64,000 nucleotides of DNA from Inquilinus sp042743185 (GTDB taxonomy: Bacteria > Pseudomonadota > Alphaproteobacteria > DSM-16000 > Inquilinaceae): NCBI RefSeq assembly GCF_042743185.1, contig NZ_JBHYMS010000020.1, positions 1 through 64,000 of the forward strand, in the 5' to 3' direction. The notes under the pieces were generated by a model. That model searched no databases and was not told where the DNA came from. It saw only the letters and a list, made by a program, of their open reading frames with translations. Positions 25,013 through 33,729 of the stretch are shown piece by piece. Every line of letters starts with the position of its first letter. The stretch's first letter is position 1. A program made the position numbers and the translations under genes.

Positions 25013-26040
25013 GCGCGGCGGGGAGCACTGCGATGAGCGAGGACCAGGCCCATAGGGCCCGCGCGGCGAAGGCCGACCGGCCGCCGGGGCTGCGCCACCA
25101 GGTGATGGCCAATGGCGGCGTCGCCAGCATCTTCATCTTCTTCCTGGCCGTCTGCATCCTGTTCGGCCTGGTCACGGACAGCTTCCTGACCGAAGGCAAC
25201 ATCCTGAACATCCTGCGGCAGAGCGCGCCGCTGCTGATCGTCGCCACGGCGATGACCTTCGTCATCACCACCGGCGGCATCGACCTGTCGGTCGGCTCGA
25301 TGCTCGGCCTGGTGGGCGCCCTGTCGGCCGTGGCGCTGCAGGCCGGCGTGCCCTGGCCGCTGGCCCTCGTCGGCCTGGTCCTGCTGGGCGCCGCGATCGG
25401 GGCGCTGCAGGGCTTCTTCATCGCCTATGAGGGCATCCCGGCCTTCATCGTCACCCTCGCCGGGCTCGGCATCATCCGCGGCGTGGCCCTCTTGATCACC
25501 CAGGGCTATTCGATCCCGGTCGATCCCGGCAGCGCCTTCGTCACCATCGGCCGCGGCTGGGTGGCGGGGCTGCCGCTGCCCGCGATCATCGCCGTCGCGG
25601 TGCTGGCGCTCGGCGTGGTGATCTTCACCCAGACCCGGTTCGGCCGCTACGTCACCGGCATCGGCGCCAATGCCGAGGCGGTGCGCCGCGCCGGGGTGAA
25701 CATCCGGCGGGTGACCCTGCTGGTCTACGTCCTCTCCGGCGCCGCCGCGGCGCTGGCTGCGGTGGTGATCGCGGCGCGGCTGGGCAGCGGGTCGGCCAAT
25801 GCCGGGGCGGGGTTCGAGCTCGACGTCATCGCCGCGGTGGTGCTGGGCGGCACCAGCCTGTTCGGCGGTCGCGGCACCATGATCGGCACCGTGCTGGGCG
25901 CCCTGACCGTGGCGGTGATCGGCAACGGCCTGATCCTGGCGCATATGTCCCCGTTCCTCACCCCGATCATCACAGGCGTGATCATCCTGATCGCGATCTG
26001 GCTCAACTTCCGGATCTTCCGGACCACGACCCGCCGCTGA
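25009..26040 (+). CDS. Ribose-type ABC transporter permease (RbsC/FrcB-like)
   Basis: Membrane protein of 343 residues in the BPD_transp_2 family, with eight or more hydrophobic helices from about residue 35 on. Typical landmarks are FVITTGGIDLSVGSMLGL, YEGIPAFIVTLAGLGIIRGVALL, and VVLGGTSLFGGRGTMIGTVLGA near the C-terminus. It forms the channel with the half-size ATPase, whose gene overlaps it. The first 30 residues are polar and probably cytoplasmic. Confidence 0.93.
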
Positions 26041-26048
26041 GGCCCAAG

Positions 26049-27137
26049 ATGACAACAGACACCATCGGCGTGCGCTCTGGCCAGGTCATGACCGTGCTGG
26101 GGCCGATCCCGGTCGAGGCCATGGGCGTGACTCTGATGCACGAGCACATCCTGCTCGACACCTCCAGCTGGTGGCGCCGGCCCTGCTGCGCCAGCCATAT
26201 CGCCCTGGCCGAGAAGCCGATCGACATCACCATGATCGGCGAGCTGCGGATGAACCCGTTCCTGAACCGGGACAACTGCTTTCTGCTCGACACCGACCTG
26301 GCGGTGGAGGAGCTGGGCAAGTTCGCCGAGCTGGGCGGCGCCACCGTGGTCGACCCGACCTGCCTGGGCATCGGCCGCGACCCGGAGGCGCTGCAGCGCA
26401 TCAGCCGGCGCACCGGGCTGAATATCGTCATGGGTTCGGGTTACTACCTCGGCCAGTCGCACCCCGAGGAGGTGCGGGCCATGGACGTCGACAGCATCGC
26501 CGAGATGATCGTGCGCGACGTCGGCGGGGCGCCGCCGCCGGAGGACGATGACGGGCCGGTGATCCCGGCCGGGCTGATCGGCGAGATCGGCGTCAGCAAG
26601 AATTTCACGGCCGAGGAGGAGAAGTCGCTGCGCGGCGCCGCCCGTGCCGCGCGCCGCACCGGCGTGCCGCTGTCGATCCACTTGCCGGGCTGGGAGCGGC
26701 TGGCCCATCGCGTGCTCGACGTGATCGAGGAGGAGGGGGCGGATCTGCGGCACACGGTGCTGTGCCACATGAACCCCAGCCACAACGACCTGCCGTACCA
26801 GAGGGCGCTGGCCGACCGCGGCGCCTTCCTCGAGTACGACATGATCGGCATGGACTACTACTACGCCGACCAGAAGGCGCAGTCGCCGAGCGACGAGGAG
26901 AACGCCCGGGCGATCGTCAGCCTGATCGAGTCCGGCCATGCCGACCGGCTGCTGCTGTCGCAGGACGTGTTCCTGAAGATGATGCTGACCCGCTACGGCG
27001 GCTTCGGCTACGGCTACATCCTGAAGCATTTCGTGCCGCGGCTGCGCCGGCACGGCGTCGATCGCGCCACGATCGACCGGCTGCTGATCGACAATCCGCG
27101 GCGCGTCTTCTCCGCCGCCCACAACACCAAGGCCTGA
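26049..27137 (+). CDS. Phosphotriesterase-family metal hydrolase
   Basis: TIM-barrel amidohydrolase-superfamily enzyme of 362 residues. The binuclear metal ligands expected for the PTE/PHP family can be placed: His31 and His33 in MHEH, Glu179 in IGEIG (where true phosphotriesterases have a carbamylated Lys), His211 in SIHLP, His240 in LCHMN and Asp306 in SQDV. A Glu bridge is the E. coli Php/lactonase-like pattern, so lactone, ester or phospho-sugar-lactone hydrolysis is more likely than phosphotriester cleavage. It lies eight bases after the permease gene and starts the enzymatic part of the LacI operon. Confidence 0.88.
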   Translation: MTTDTIGVRSGQVMTVLGPIPVEAMGVTLMHEHILLDTSSWWRRPCCASHIALAEKPIDITMIGELRMNPFLNRDNCFLLDTDLAVEELGKFAELGGATVVDPTCLGIGRDPEALQRISRRTGLNIVMGSGYYLGQSHPEEVRAMDVDSIAEMIVRDVGGAPPPEDDDGPVIPAGLIGEIGVSKNFTAEEEKSLRGAARAARRTGVPLSIHLPGWERLAHRVLDVIEEEGADLRHTVLCHMNPSHNDLPYQRALADRGAFLEYDMIGMDYYYADQKAQSPSDEENARAIVSLIESGHADRLLLSQDVFLKMMLTRYGGFGYGYILKHFVPRLRRHGVDRATIDRLLIDNPRRVFSAAHNTKA

Positions 27138-27140
27138 CCT

Positions 27141-27905
27141 ATGGCGAAGCACAAGATCCTGCTGGCGGGTGAATCCTGGGTCTCGACCGCGACCCACATC
27201 AAGGGGTTCGACCAGTTCCCGACCGTGACCTACCACCAGGGCGCGGAGCCGCTCTTGGACGCGTTGAAGGACTCGCCCTTCGCCATCGACTACATGCCGG
27301 CGCATCTGGCGCAGCGCGACTTCCCGCAGTCGATCGAGGGGCTGCAGACCTATGATGCGGTGATCCTGTCCGACATCGGCGCCAACACGCTGCTGCTGCA
27401 TCCCGACACCTGGGTGCACAGCAAGCGCACGCCGAACCGGCTGAGGCTGCTGCGCGACTATGTCCGCGGCGGCGGCGGCCTGCTGATGTTCGGCGGCTAT
27501 TACAGCTTCCAGGGCATCAATGGCGGCGCCCGCTTTCACAAGACCGCGGTGGAGGAGGTCCTGCCGGTGGAGATCCTGCCGGTCGACGACCGGGTCGAGG
27601 TGCCGGAGGGCTTCGACCCGAAGCTGGTCGCCGACCACCCGATCCTGGCCGGGCTGCCGGCCCCCTGGCCGGCGCTGCTCGGCTTCAACGAGGTCAGGCC
27701 GAAGCCGGGCGCGCAGGTGCTGGCCACGGTCGGCGCGGAATACGGCGACCTGCCGCTGCTGGTGGTCGGCGAATATGGGCAGGGCCGCACCTTGGCCTGG
27801 ACCTCCGACATCGGCCCGCACTGGCTGCCGCCGGACTTCGCCGCCTGGGACGGCTATGGCCGTCTGTGGTCGCAGGCCCTGGCGTGGACGATCGGGAAGG
27901 GCTGA
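27141..27905 (+). CDS. GATase1-like protein (putative class I glutamine amidotransferase fold)
   Basis: Protein of 254 residues resembling the GATase1-like family of uncharacterised proteins (Pfam PF07090 group): GESWVSTATHIKGFDQF at the N-terminus, ILSDIGANTLLLHP, and FGGYYSFQGINGGARFHKTAVEEVLP in the middle. It lacks the classic GATase nucleophile elbow GxCxG, so amidotransferase activity is doubtful and it may bind a small ligand. It follows the hydrolase gene by three bases. Members of this family recur next to sugar importers, but I know of no assigned reaction. Confidence 0.75.
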   Translation: MAKHKILLAGESWVSTATHIKGFDQFPTVTYHQGAEPLLDALKDSPFAIDYMPAHLAQRDFPQSIEGLQTYDAVILSDIGANTLLLHPDTWVHSKRTPNRLRLLRDYVRGGGGLLMFGGYYSFQGINGGARFHKTAVEEVLPVEILPVDDRVEVPEGFDPKLVADHPILAGLPAPWPALLGFNEVRPKPGAQVLATVGAEYGDLPLLVVGEYGQGRTLAWTSDIGPHWLPPDFAAWDGYGRLWSQALAWTIGKG

Positions 27906-27934
27906 GCCGCCGGTGCCGTCTCCCTTCCCCTTAT

Positions 27935-28024
27935 TGTCATGCCCGGGCTTGACCCGGGCATCCAGGGAATGTCGATGCCGCTCTGGGTGGCCCCTGGATT
28001 GCCGGGTCAAGCCCGGCAATGACA
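27935..28024. repeat. 90-base palindromic repeat (CCCGGGCTTGACCCGGG type)
   Basis: Outer arms TGTCATGCCCGGGCTTGACC and, at the other end, the near-inverse ending GGGTCAAGCCCGGCAATGACA fold on each other, and each arm also holds its own inverted repeat (CCCGGG-CTTGA-CCCGGG; GCCGGG-TCAAG-CCCGGC). Repeats of this kind are scattered between genes in many alphaproteobacteria. It fills most of the 159-base gap between the GATase1-like and kinase genes and may act as a processing or stability stem in the operon mRNA. Confidence 0.88.
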
Positions 28025-28064
28025 GTGGAGGAGAGGAATTGGCTCTGATACGCCGGGCATCACC

Positions 28065-28979
28065 ATGACCATCCATGTCGTCGGCAATGCCTGTCTCGAC
28101 ACCCTCTACCGGCTCGAACGCTTCCCGGAGCCGGGGGAGACGATCGTGGCTGACGGCATGGCAGAGGATCTGGGCGGGAAGGGGCTGAACCAGGCGGTCG
28201 CCGCGGCCCGTGCCGGCGCCCGGGTCTGCCTGTTCGCCGCCATCGGCTCCGACCGGCCGGGCGAGGCGGTGGCGGAACGGCTGGCGGCAGAGGGGATCGA
28301 CGCCGCCGGGCTGGTCCGGCTCGATTGTCCGACCGATCGGTCGATGATCCAGGTCGACGCCGCCGGCGAGAACACCATCGTCAGCGTCACCGGCTGTGCC
28401 GACCGCTTCGCCCCGCCGCAGGGCACCGATCTGGACGGCGCGCTCCAGGCCGGTGACCTGCTGCTGATGCAGGGCAATCTGCGCATCGCGGCGGTGCGGG
28501 ACTGTTTCACCCTGGCCCGAGGGCGCGGCATCGGCACTGTGCTGAACCCGTCGCCGATCCGCGACTCCTATGCCTCGGTGTTGCCGCTGACCGACCTGCT
28601 GGTGGTCAACCGGGGCGAGGCCTGCCGGCTGGGTGGCGACCCCGATCCGCACCGGGCGGCGCAGACCCTCCTGCGCCGCGGCGTGCCCATGGTCGTCGTC
28701 ACCCTCGGCGCCGCCGGGGCTTCGGTGCTGACGGCGGAGGGCCGGCAGGACCATCCGGCGCCGACCGTGGCGGCAATCGACACCGCCGGCGCCGGCGACC
28801 TGCTCTGCGGCGTGCTGGCCGGGCTGCTGGACCTCGGCGAGACGGTCGAAACGGCCCTGCCGGCCGCCATCCGCGCCGCGGCCATCGGCGTGACCCGCCC
28901 GGGCGTGCTGTCGTCCTTTCCAAACCGGGCGGAGATCGAGGCGATCCTGCCCCTGGCCCGAGGAGGGGCCGAGCGATGA
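28065..28979 (+). CDS. PfkB family carbohydrate kinase (ribokinase-like)
   Basis: Sugar kinase of 304 residues. PfkB signature 1 is around residues 36-60 (LGGKGLNQAVAAARAGA), and signature 2 is DTAGAGD with Asp245 as the catalytic base. Asn7-Asp12 in GNACLDTL bind the sugar. The family phosphorylates ribose, fructose, nucleosides, pseudouridine and related compounds. It stands between the phosphotriesterase/GATase1-like genes and the BtpA gene, whose ATG overlaps its stop, so it probably supplies the phosphorylated substrate for the BtpA-type protein. Confidence 0.92.
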   Translation: MTIHVVGNACLDTLYRLERFPEPGETIVADGMAEDLGGKGLNQAVAAARAGARVCLFAAIGSDRPGEAVAERLAAEGIDAAGLVRLDCPTDRSMIQVDAAGENTIVSVTGCADRFAPPQGTDLDGALQAGDLLLMQGNLRIAAVRDCFTLARGRGIGTVLNPSPIRDSYASVLPLTDLLVVNRGEACRLGGDPDPHRAAQTLLRRGVPMVVVTLGAAGASVLTAEGRQDHPAPTVAAIDTAGAGDLLCGVLAGLLDLGETVETALPAAIRAAAIGVTRPGVLSSFPNRAEIEAILPLARGGAER

Positions 28980-29815
28980 CCGAGACCAAGCCCGTGGCTG
29001 AGAACCGTGGCCATGCCATCCGCGACATCTTCGGCCGGACCAAGGCGGTGATCGGCGTCGTCCACCTGCTGGCGCTGCCCGGCGCGCCGCACCACCGCGG
29101 CGGCGGGGTCGAGGCGATCACCGACCGCGCCATGGCCGACGCCGAAGCCTATCTCGCCGGCGGCTGCGACGGGCTGATCGTCGAGAACCACGGCGACATC
29201 CCCTTCGCCAAGCCGGACGACATCGGGCCGGAGACGGCATCGCACATGGCGGTGATCGCCGACCGCATCCGGCGGCAGTCCGGCAGACCGATCGGCATCA
29301 ACGTCCTGGCCAATGCCGCGATCCCGGCCTTCGCCATCGCCTGCGCGGCCCAGGCGGCCTTCGTGCGCGTGAACCAATGGGCCAACGCCTATGTCGCCAA
29401 CGAGGGCTTCGTCGAGGGCGAGGCGGCACGGGCCCTGCGCTACCGCGCCCGGCTGCGGGCCGACGGCATCCGCGTCTTCGCCGACGCCCATGTCAAGCAC
29501 GGCGCCCACGCCATCACCGGCGACCGCCCGGTGGAGGAGCTGGCGCGCGACGTGGAGTTCTTCGACGCCGATGCGGTGATCGCCACCGGCCAGCGCACCG
29601 GCCACGCCGCCGATCTCGACTATATCCGCACCATCGCCGGCGCCACCACGCTGCCCTCGCTGGTCGGCAGCGGCGTCACGCCGGAGAACGTCAACGCCAT
29701 CCTGGGCGTGGTCGACGCGGTGATCGTCGCCAGCACGCTGAAGCGGGACGGGGTGTGGTGGAACCCGGTCGACCCGGCGCGCGTCCGCAGCTTCATCGCC
29801 GGCATCGACCGGTGA
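28976..29815 (+). CDS. BtpA/SgcQ family TIM-barrel protein
   Basis: Protein of 279 residues of the BtpA family, named from a photosystem I biogenesis factor and including E. coli SgcQ of a sugar-catabolism operon. Landmarks are GVVHLLALPGAPHH, GCDGLIVENHGDIPF, INVLANAAIPAFAIA, FADAHVKHG, and the C-terminal phosphate-binding-like LVGSGVTPENV. The barrel with a VGSG loop suggests an enzyme on a phosphorylated sugar-like substrate, perhaps a cleavage or transfer of a glycosidic C-N or C-O bond. No reaction is established to my knowledge. It overlaps the kinase gene by four bases and the next gene's GTG. Confidence 0.88.
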   Translation: MTETKPVAENRGHAIRDIFGRTKAVIGVVHLLALPGAPHHRGGGVEAITDRAMADAEAYLAGGCDGLIVENHGDIPFAKPDDIGPETASHMAVIADRIRRQSGRPIGINVLANAAIPAFAIACAAQAAFVRVNQWANAYVANEGFVEGEAARALRYRARLRADGIRVFADAHVKHGAHAITGDRPVEELARDVEFFDADAVIATGQRTGHAADLDYIRTIAGATTLPSLVGSGVTPENVNAILGVVDAVIVASTLKRDGVWWNPVDPARVRSFIAGIDR

Positions 29816-31053
29816 CGGCGGCGATGGCTCCCCGGATTGATCAGGCACGGCTGCTGCGGCGGCTGGACGAGCTCGCCGCCTTCGGCGCCACCCCGGCCGG
29901 CGGCGTCGACCGCCAGGCGCTGTCGGAGCCGGAGATCGCGGCCCGGAGCTATGTCCTCGATATCGCCGCGGCGCGCGGCTTCCGCAGCTTCGTCGATCCG
30001 ATCGGCAACCTGTTCCTGCGGCGCGAGGGCATCGACCCGTCGCTGCCGCCGGTCGTCGCCGGCAGCCATCTCGACAGCCAGCCGCGCGGCGGCCGCTATG
30101 ACGGCGCGCTCGGCGTGATGGCGGCGCTGGAATGCCTGGAGGCGATCGACGATGCCGGCGTTGCCCACCGCCCGCCGGTCGAGGTGGTGGCCTGGACCAA
30201 CGAAGAGGGCAGCCGCTTCGCCCCGGGCGCCATGGGGTCGATGGCCTATAGCGGCGCCCGGCCGCTGGCCGAGCTGCTGGCCAGCCGCGACGCCGAGGGC
30301 ATCGCCGTCGCCGACGCCCTGCCGGCGATCCTCGCCGCCACGCCGGAGGCGGCGCCGCGGCCGCTCGGTGCGCCGCTGGCCGCCTATCTCGAGCTGCATA
30401 TCGAGCAGGGACCGGTGCTGGAGGCGGAGGGCATCCCGGTCGGCATCGTCACCGGCATCCAGGGCGCCCGCTGGTTCGAGGTGACGGTCGCGGGCGAGGC
30501 CGGCCATGCCGGCACCACGCCGGAAGCCTTCCGCAAGGACGCCTTCGTCGCGGCGCAGCGGATCGTGGCCGAACTGCGCGCGGCGCTGGCCGACCGGGAC
30601 GACCGCACCCGCTTCACCATCGGCCGCTTCGCCCTGCATCCCGGTTCGGTCAACACCATCCCGGCCGAGGCGGTCTTCTCGATCGACCTGCGGCATCCGG
30701 AGGAGGACCGGCTCGACGAGCTCGAAGCCGCGGTCCGGCGCATCGTCGCCGAGCGCGCGGCGCCCTGCCGGGCCGCGATCCGGCCGCTCCTGACCATTCC
30801 CGGCCGGCGCTTTCCCGACCGGATCACCGGGCTCTGCGCCGAGGCGGTGCGCGACTGTGGCCTGCTGGAGCGGCGCCTGGTCTCCGGTGCCTTCCACGAC
30901 GCCCAGTTCATCGCCGGGATTTGCCCGTCCGGCATGATCTTCGTCCCCTGCCGCGGCGGCATCAGCCACAACGAGGCGGAGCATGTGGAGCCGGAGCATG
31001 CCGTCGCCGGGGCCCGCGTGCTGCTCGCCGCCCTGCTGCGGTTGGCGGCGTAG
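29812..31053 (+). CDS. M20 family amidohydrolase (N-carbamoyl-amino acid hydrolase/allantoate amidohydrolase type)
   Basis: Zinc amidohydrolase of 413 residues from a GTG that overlaps the BtpA stop (GTGA); an ATG at 29824 is the alternative. Metal ligands are visible in GSHLDSQPRGGRYDGALG (His, Asp), in NEEGSRF (Glu pair) and in LHIEQGPVLE (His). The HIEQG form marks the beta-ureidopropionase / allantoate / N-carbamoyl-L-amino acid hydrolase subfamily rather than a peptidase. It would release CO2 and ammonia from a carbamoyl or ureido compound, hinting that the operon's nutrient contains a ureido or hydantoin-like group. It is the last gene of the LacI operon. Confidence 0.9.
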   Translation: MTAAMAPRIDQARLLRRLDELAAFGATPAGGVDRQALSEPEIAARSYVLDIAAARGFRSFVDPIGNLFLRREGIDPSLPPVVAGSHLDSQPRGGRYDGALGVMAALECLEAIDDAGVAHRPPVEVVAWTNEEGSRFAPGAMGSMAYSGARPLAELLASRDAEGIAVADALPAILAATPEAAPRPLGAPLAAYLELHIEQGPVLEAEGIPVGIVTGIQGARWFEVTVAGEAGHAGTTPEAFRKDAFVAAQRIVAELRAALADRDDRTRFTIGRFALHPGSVNTIPAEAVFSIDLRHPEEDRLDELEAAVRRIVAERAAPCRAAIRPLLTIPGRRFPDRITGLCAEAVRDCGLLERRLVSGAFHDAQFIAGICPSGMIFVPCRGGISHNEAEHVEPEHAVAGARVLLAALLRLAA

Positions 31054-31061
31054 ACCGTCCT

Positions 31062-31076
31062 CCTGACGCCGTCAGG
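31062..31076. terminator. Small shared hairpin between convergent genes
   Basis: CCTGAC-GCC-GTCAGG forms a six-base-pair stem in the 18-base gap between the amidohydrolase and AlaX genes and includes the AlaX stop codon. There is no T-run. It may help end transcription from both sides. Confidence 0.35.
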
Positions 31077-31800
31077 GTGCCGCCTCGGCGAGGCCGATCC
31101 GGATGCGGCGGTTGTGGCGGCCCTTGTTGTCGACCTTGAGGATCCGGATCGGCCCGGACCGGCCGGTGGAGGCCAGATGCGTCCCGCCGCAGGCCTGGCG
31201 GTCGAGCCCGGCGATGTCGACGATGCGGATCAGCCCGTCCGCGGTCGGCGGCGGCGTCACGGATTTTGAGCGGATCAGCCCCCGCGTGTTGTGGGCCTCG
31301 GCCAGCGGCACATAGTCGTCGCGCACGGCGAGATCCTGGCGGACGAGGTCGTTGATCTCGGGCTCGAGCGCGCGCAGCCGGTCGTTGTCCGCGTCCGGCA
31401 GGTCGAAATCGAGCCGGGCCGTCCCATCGGCGCCCAGTTGCGCCCCGGTGACGAGCGCGCCGTCGAAATGCCGGAACACCAGCGCGTTCAGGATGTGCGT
31501 GCCGGTGTGCAGCTCGCTCATCATCCGGCGGAAGTCGGGGTCGACCGCGGCCTCGATCGGGCCGGCCATCTCGACCGCGGGGTCGTCCAGCAGGTGCCAG
31601 ACCTTGCCGCCGGCGGGTTCGAAGCCGGCGACCGCGACCTCGCCGCCCCGCCAGCGTAGCGTGCCGCGGTCCGGCAATTGCCCGCCGCCGCCGGGATAGA
31701 AGGGGGACCGGGCCAGCAGCACCCGGCCGGGGCGTGCGTCGATCACCTCGGTCTCGAGGACGAGGTGGTCCGGGTTCTCGTGATAGAAGGAGCGTGCCAT
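31072..31800 (-). CDS. Alanyl-tRNA editing protein (AlaX family)
   Basis: Free-standing tRNA-editing hydrolase of 242 residues that removes Ser or Gly wrongly attached to tRNA-Ala. The zinc site of the AlaRS editing domain is complete: His98 and His102 in HTGTH, and Cys204 and His208 in CGGTH. FYPGGGGQLPDRG near residue 34 is the usual N-terminal landmark of the type II AlaX form. It is a single gene on the minus strand between two catabolic operons, not obviously related to either. The start ATG at 31800 gives the normal family length. Confidence 0.92.
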   Translation of the reverse strand: MARSFYHENPDHLVLETEVIDARPGRVLLARSPFYPGGGGQLPDRGTLRWRGGEVAVAGFEPAGGKVWHLLDDPAVEMAGPIEAAVDPDFRRMMSELHTGTHILNALVFRHFDGALVTGAQLGADGTARLDFDLPDADNDRLRALEPEINDLVRQDLAVRDDYVPLAEAHNTRGLIRSKSVTPPPTADGLIRIVDIAGLDRQACGGTHLASTGRSGPIRILKVDNKGRHNRRIRIGLAEAAP

Positions 31801-32134
31801 GGCAGACGACCTGATGAAGGGAACGCAGGCAGTCTGGCGCGGGCGCGGCCGCCGCTATTGGTGGAAATCGAGGTTTCGCGCTGTGCGGATGGCATGGCCC
31901 CGCTGCCGCCCGGCATGATCAAATCCTGGGCAGTCCGCTGCCCGATTGATCTCCGGCTGGCCGCGCGCCTGCGGCCTCGCCGCGGGCCTTGACCGTCCAA
32001 TTATGATGCATCAAACATGATGCGCCAATGGCACGGGATTTGCACAGCCTGACCTCGGGCGGCGGGACGGGTCCGGCCGCTCGGGGCGTCGCAGTCTGCG
32101 GCGGCCGGCCAGCAGCAGGGGAGGCGATCGAAGA
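31801..32134. other. 334-base intergenic region between divergent AlaX and Dpp-type operon
   Basis: No gene is supported here; short open frames have no ribosome sites or family matches. It should hold the promoters of the AlaX gene and of the binding-protein operon starting at 32135. The one clear signal is the TGATGCATCA palindrome with a neighbouring half site at 32003-32023. The final 100 bases before the binding-protein ATG are G+C-rich, ending in CAGGGGAGG some 20 bases upstream of the start. Confidence 0.6.
32003..32023. promoter_or_regulatory. TGATGCATCA operator, site 1 (probable GntR target)
   Basis: The palindrome TGATGCATCA (32004-32013) is followed by a further ATGATGC half site at 32017-32023. 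The same core, extended to the perfect ATGATGCATCAT, occurs at 39597-39608 just upstream of the GntR gene at the far end of this operon. The shared sequence implies that the GntR protein controls the binding-protein operon from here. It lies 121 bases before the 32135 start. Confidence 0.6.
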
Positions 32135-33727
32135 ATGGATATCCATGGCCTGACACGGCGGCATCTGCTCGCCACCGCCGGGGCGGTCACGCTCCTGAGC
32201 CTCGCCGAGGCCCGGGCCCAGGGCGTGGCGCCCAAGGCCGGCGGCACGCTGACCACCGTGATCACGCCGGAGCCGCCGCTGCTGGTGCCGGGCGTGAACA
32301 ACCAGGGGCCGACCCTGATCGTCTCCAGCAAGATCTATCAGGGGCTGATCGGCTACGCCCCCGACCTGTCGCCCCAGCCGGCGCTGGCGAAGAGCTGGGA
32401 GCTGTCGGACGACAAGCTGACATACACCTTCCACCTGCAGCCCAACGTGAAGTTCCACGACGGCCGGCCGATGACGGCCGACGACGTGATCTTCTCGATC
32501 ATGAAGTTCCACATGGAGCTGGCGCCCCGCGCCCGCGGCGTGTTCTCGAAGATCAAGGCGGCGGAGGCGCCGGACCCGCAGACCGTCAAGCTGACGCTCG
32601 ATTCGCCGTTCGAGCCGTTCCTGCTGATGTTCGACGTCACCACCTGCGCCATCGTGCCGAAGCACCTCTATGACGGCACCGACTACCGCAACAACCCGGC
32701 GAACCAGCACCCGGTCGGCACCGGCCCCTTCGCCTTCGACGCCTGGCAGCGCGGCAGCTTCATCCGGCTGAAGAAGTTCGCCGACTACTGGAAGCCCGGG
32801 CAGCCCTATCTCGACCAGCTGATCTACCGGATCGTGCCGGACAGCCAGAGCCGGGCCCTGGCGCTGGAGACCGGCCAGGTCCAGATGACCCAGTTCAACG
32901 ACATCGAGCCGTTCGACGTGCCGCGGTTCCAGCAGCTGCCGACGGTGATGGTCGAGACCACGGGCTGGGAGTATTTCGCGCCGCTGATGTGGCTTGAGCT
33001 CAACAACCGGGTGAAGCCGCTCGACGACGTCCGCGTGCGGCAGGCCATCAGCCACGCGCTCGACCGCGACTTCATCGTCAAGCGGCTGTGGTTCGGCGTC
33101 GGCAAGCCGGCGACCAGCCCGGTCGCCTCGGCCACCCGCTACCACGACCCCGACGCGAAGCTGCAGGCCTACGACCTGGAGGCGGCGGCGAAGCTGCTGG
33201 ACGACGCCGGTCTGAAGCCCGACGCCAACGGCGTGCGCTTCACCATCAAGCACCTTGCCATCCCCTATGGCGAGATCTGGTCGCGCCTGTCGGAATACAT
33301 CCGCGCCTCGCTCGGCAAGATCGGCATCCAGGTGGTGCTGGAGACGACGGACGCCGGCAGCTGGGCCAAGCGCGTCGGCGACTGGGACTACGAGACGGCG
33401 ATCAACTTCGTCTACCAGTACGGCGACCCGACGCTGGGGGTCGAGCGCACCTATGTCAGCAGCAACATCAAGAAGGTGACCTTCGCCAACACCGAAGGCT
33501 ACTCCAACCCCGCGGTCGACAAGCTGTTCGAGACGGCGCGCCTGTCCGGCGACCCGGAGGAACGGAAGCGTGCCTTCTATGAGGTCCAGAAGATCCTGAC
33601 CGAGGAGGTGCCGGTGGTCTGGCTGATGGAGATGAGCTTCCCGACCATCCACGACCGCCGGGTGAACAACCTGATCACCACCGGAACCGGCGTGCACGCC
33701 TGTTTCGACGACGTCTTCATCGCCTGA
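32135..33727 (+). CDS. Peptide-type ABC substrate-binding protein (second Dpp system)
   Basis: SBP_bac_5 family periplasmic protein of 530 residues. The N-terminus LTRRHLLATAGAVTLLSLA has a twin-arginine pair, so export may be by Tat. Family landmarks are ITPEPPLLVPGVN, FHLQPNVKFHDGRPMTADDV and VGTGPFAFDAW. It is not close to the tandem pair at 18-21 kb. It opens an operon with DppB, DppC, a fused ATPase, a 2-hydroxyacid dehydrogenase and a class II aldolase, so the ligand may be a hydroxy-acid-containing or sugar-acid compound rather than a true peptide. Confidence 0.92.
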   Translation: MDIHGLTRRHLLATAGAVTLLSLAEARAQGVAPKAGGTLTTVITPEPPLLVPGVNNQGPTLIVSSKIYQGLIGYAPDLSPQPALAKSWELSDDKLTYTFHLQPNVKFHDGRPMTADDVIFSIMKFHMELAPRARGVFSKIKAAEAPDPQTVKLTLDSPFEPFLLMFDVTTCAIVPKHLYDGTDYRNNPANQHPVGTGPFAFDAWQRGSFIRLKKFADYWKPGQPYLDQLIYRIVPDSQSRALALETGQVQMTQFNDIEPFDVPRFQQLPTVMVETTGWEYFAPLMWLELNNRVKPLDDVRVRQAISHALDRDFIVKRLWFGVGKPATSPVASATRYHDPDAKLQAYDLEAAAKLLDDAGLKPDANGVRFTIKHLAIPYGEIWSRLSEYIRASLGKIGIQVVLETTDAGSWAKRVGDWDYETAINFVYQYGDPTLGVERTYVSSNIKKVTFANTEGYSNPAVDKLFETARLSGDPEERKRAFYEVQKILTEEVPVVWLMEMSFPTIHDRRVNNLITTGTGVHACFDDVFIA

Positions 33728-33729
33728 CC

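Noticed and set aside
31678..31992. Short plus-strand frame over the AlaX start and intergenic DNA
   Set aside because: No ribosome site, no recognisable domain, and it overlaps a well-supported AlaX gene.
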